Shown piece after piece: positions 61,290 to 64,000 of a stretch of 64,000 nucleotides of DNA. The position numbers and the translations under genes are program-made. Location of the stretch: positions 38,150,900 to 38,214,899 of the forward strand of contig CM057149.1 in assembly GCA_029964075.1 (NCBI GenBank), written 5' to 3'. The notes under the pieces are model-generated. The model was not told where the DNA came from, made no database searches, and saw nothing but the letters and a program-made list of their open reading frames with translations. This DNA is from Patiria pectinifera (Eukaryota; Echinodermata; Asteroidea; Valvatida; Asterinidae). Position 1 is the first letter of the stretch, and each line of letters begins with the position of its first letter.

Positions 61290-63816
61290 AGTCAGGACAA
61301 ATTCTGACTGATCTAGGAACCTACAGTTCTGCTGAAAGATTATACATTTTCAAAAAGCAGTTTCATGCTATTTGTCTTATCCGGAAGTATTCTTTAATCA
61401 GTTAATTCCAAATATGTTGGAAACTTATATCAGCTTTTATCAAGATATTTTGTCATGTAGGCCTTCTGCGCAGGGCTGTCTCTTTTTCCTTTTTTTTCAA
61501 TTTCGTTCAATTTTGGACGCCCATTTCGTTCAATTTTGTTAATTCCATTTGTGCCAAAAATGTCAGAATATCGTTGTAAACAGGCATTTAATATTTATTC
61601 ACAAGATGATTAAATATAACAATTTTATGAATTCACACAATTCTCAACTATAGTTCATGATAATTTATGTATAAAAATTGAAATTTAAATGTACTCAGAT
61701 ATTCAGAGGTATTCCTAAAAGATTTTGTTGTTAAAATTGGTTGCGTCCGCCTTTTCATTTTAAAATCAAATTATCTTGTATGTTGTATAATGTGGACAAT
61801 AAAACTCAAGGCTCCCCCTCCCCCATCAAAATGTTGTTTGCTTTGTTATACTTAGTAGGTAAGGTAGTCCAAAGGCATGGGCGTCGCCAGGATTCTAGGG
61901 GCAAAGCACATTATTTCCGAAAATCCTTGTACTCTCTCTAGCATTTTCTCAATTTATCAATTTTCGAGGGTGGGCGGGGGGATATTTGCCCATCCCATCC
62001 CCATTGACACCCCTGCGGACGCCCATTTTGTTACATGTGCATTAAATCAACAGACTTCGCCTCTCGTATTCTTGTTCCCCCTTGCCCCCTCCCCTTTCGC
62101 GACGCCCATGTCCAAAAGGTTGCAGGCTCAAACCCTGCTCTGTTCAATTTTTAGGTTGAGAACCTCAGAGAACGTGATTGTATTTCAATATAGTAGTGAA
62201 TATTTAGGTTAAAAGGAAGACTTTGAGAACATGCTAACTTAATTATGAACCCTTCTTCAGACTTTTTTTTATCAAAAATAATGTTAATCCAACCTTTATT
62301 TTTTGCTATAATGTTGAAGAACTATTTAAAATAAAACTTAGTATAAAATATATGCGTTTCAAAAAGCAGTACTATTCTTGGGCCGGAAGTTCCATGATAA
62401 TGCTTTGGAAACTTGATGGCCCGTTGAATTTAATTCGTCCGCCAGGCGGGTACCAAAAATACAAGTGCCGGATTATCTCCCAGTGATCGTGTAGGGCGCC
62501 ACCAGTTGTATTGTTTGTCTGTAAAAAAAAGTTTATGGGGGAAAAGTTTAGAAATTTTTGCCGCTCTCGCGTCGTAAATTTATTGGTGTCCCACAAAGTT
62601 GTCTTAATAGATAGAAGATGTATATTAATTGACGTTTTTCAGGAAACATCGTAACAACATCATTTTGATACAAGGGCAGATCCAGAACACATTTTTTTTT
62701 TGGGGGGGGGGGGGAAGGACCCAAACATTTATTTGGTCCCCGAAAAAGTGGGTCCCAAAAATTACGGCGTTGGATTCTGGCTTAAGGGCCCCGATTTTTT
62801 TTTGGATTCTAGATGCTCTGTGGTGCGATCTGAGGCTATTTCTGGCCACTTTAACCAAATCTTTTGGCGGAAAAAAAGATTATGGTGTACGCAGTGCCTG
62901 CCTTTATTGCGACGCCACTTATATTACAAACTTGGATCCGCCCTTGTTGATATGATCGTCCCACACCTTCGTGAAGAAAAAATACTGAGCTAGGCTACAA
63001 TCTCTACAGGAGGTACTTAAATACCACGGAGACTATATAGTCTAGAGTAAATGTTCCTCAAACAAAGAAAATATCCACTGTGGCTTTCCCGGCTCATCGA
63101 TATTGTTTGTCATGAATAGGACGGGGTTTTCCAAGCGCTTTTTTTTCTTCTTTTTTTTGGCGGTGGCATTTTTAATTAAACATCTTCCCGGACCGTCATG
63201 TCACTCCAGGCATTCGTCAAATTCCCATTCTTAAAAAATCTGTCCTGCTCGTGATGATTAGTAATTGCATCAGTCAACATCTGTTATTCCTCTGAGAAAT
63301 GAAAAACTAAATCTGGTTTGAATTTGTTTGTTTGTTAGTACTTTGTTTGTGGTTTGTTTATACATGCTTAGGGTAAGCGAGGGGGGGGGGGGGAGACGAA
63401 ATGTGAGACAGGTTGACTGCGGTTTAATCGAGAATTTACAGCAACCGTTTATTGCCTGGGTACGGGTGTGGTCCTGACGGCGCTATTGGCAAATAAACAC
63501 GCTACTTGCGAAATACATTAAATATTCCCGCCCAATGTGTTGTATTGTGAAATTTAGAACATGTCTACAACGTCACCACCATTATTAGGGAAACGAATAT
63601 ACTCGGTAAACAATTAAGTGAATAAACTTCTTTAAAATCCACTGGGAAAAAAATAAGTGGTCTCCGACAACACCGTTTTCATTTTGTATGCATGTGTCAC
63701 GCGTGCGCATTTTGTGTCGCACGCACGAGTCTCTAGCAGCCGCTCACGTCACAAATTTTCATGCCAGATAGCAGTGGAGTCGAATTGTACATCGTGCTCT
63801 CAAAAACCGCCCCAAA
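61290..63816. other. Intergenic region after NOL9
   Basis: AATAAA at 61798-61803, about 510 bp after the stop codon, is a plausible NOL9 poly(A) signal. A repeat with catgggcgtcgccagg at 61876 and the inverse gcgacgcccatg at 62099 spans about 235 bp. A G-run and T-run rich stretch at 62690-62720 looks like decayed repeat. No gene is recognised until 63817. Confidence 0.4.
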
Positions 63817-63877
63817 ATGGCAGCATTTACTCGGAATTTACCCGGTGTAACCGCTACTTTCAAGCCCCTTAGACATG
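63817..63877 (+). CDS. Probable first coding exon of an unidentified gene
   Basis: ATG in good context (caaaATGG) opens 20 codons, MAAFTRNLPGVTATFKPLRH, and reaches a strong donor G|GTGAGT at 63878. The peptide has no acidic residue and several Arg/Lys spaced among hydrophobic residues, so it could be a mitochondrial presequence. It is too short to assign a family. The CpG-containing sequence just upstream fits a promoter. Confidence 0.45.
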
Positions 63878-64000
63878 GTGAGTTGGTCAGACCACTTTTC
63901 AGTTTTGGATAAGACGTGTTCGTGGATTTTTTTTTCGGGGAAATGGAGTGATTTTTGTTGATGTGTTTTCAATTTTGGAGGCTGGGCAGTCTGGGCCGTC
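63878..64000 (+). other. Start of the first intron of the right-edge gene
   Basis: It begins with donor GTGAGT and no further exon is visible before the window ends. Nothing else is recognised. Confidence 0.35.

Overview
The window is eukaryotic nuclear DNA. It has spliced genes with GT..AG introns of 0.2 to about 5 kb and is densely littered with small inverted-repeat elements and tRNA-derived SINE-like repeats. Gene content and repeat style fit an invertebrate deuterostome such as an echinoderm or hemichordate; the species cannot be fixed from this sequence. It shows no prokaryotic or viral gene organisation and no CRISPR array.

Layout, left to right. (1) 937-2118, minus: first five coding exons of an ING3-like chromatin reader; the rest lies beyond the left edge. 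(2) 4632-7208, plus: a three-exon gene for a 158-residue protein with two makorin-type CCCH fingers and no RING. (3) 14251-22526, plus: a complete seven-exon makorin (526 aa) with four CCCH fingers, the makorin Cys-His motif, a RING and a long acidic tail. Genes 2 and 3 are tandem relatives whose first two exons match in content and intron phase. (4) 22527-30685: intergenic, rich in foldback elements. (5) 30686-48859, minus: a complete seventeen-exon TBK1/IKK-epsilon-type kinase (983 aa), about 250 residues longer than vertebrate TBK1 because of a C-terminal array of about 28-residue repeats. (6) 50672-61289, plus: a complete eleven-exon NOL9/GRC3 polynucleotide 5'-kinase (1089 aa) with a lysine-rich N-terminal extension of about 500 residues. 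(7) 63817-63877, plus: a probable first coding exon of another gene leaving on the right.

ING3 and the makorin pair are head to head, as are TBK1 and NOL9; makorin and TBK1 are convergent. The genes belong to separate pathways (histone acetylation, ubiquitylation, innate signalling and autophagy, rRNA processing), so this is ordinary animal gene order and not an operon-like system.

Most of the remaining DNA is mobile. I could delimit several elements by terminal inverted repeats plus target-site duplications: a 388-bp element with a 9-bp duplication and a tRNA-like core, two hAT-like elements with 6-bp duplications, and a nested 206-bp element with an 8-bp duplication. A MITE family carries ACTTGTGAT-type units that have expanded into minisatellites at several loci. 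The most interesting points are the TBK1 C-terminal repeats, the RING-less makorin duplicate and the recurrent pairing of tRNA-like modules with inverted-repeat elements. All exon boundaries were read by eye from splice signals, reading phase and family similarity; no database search was run.
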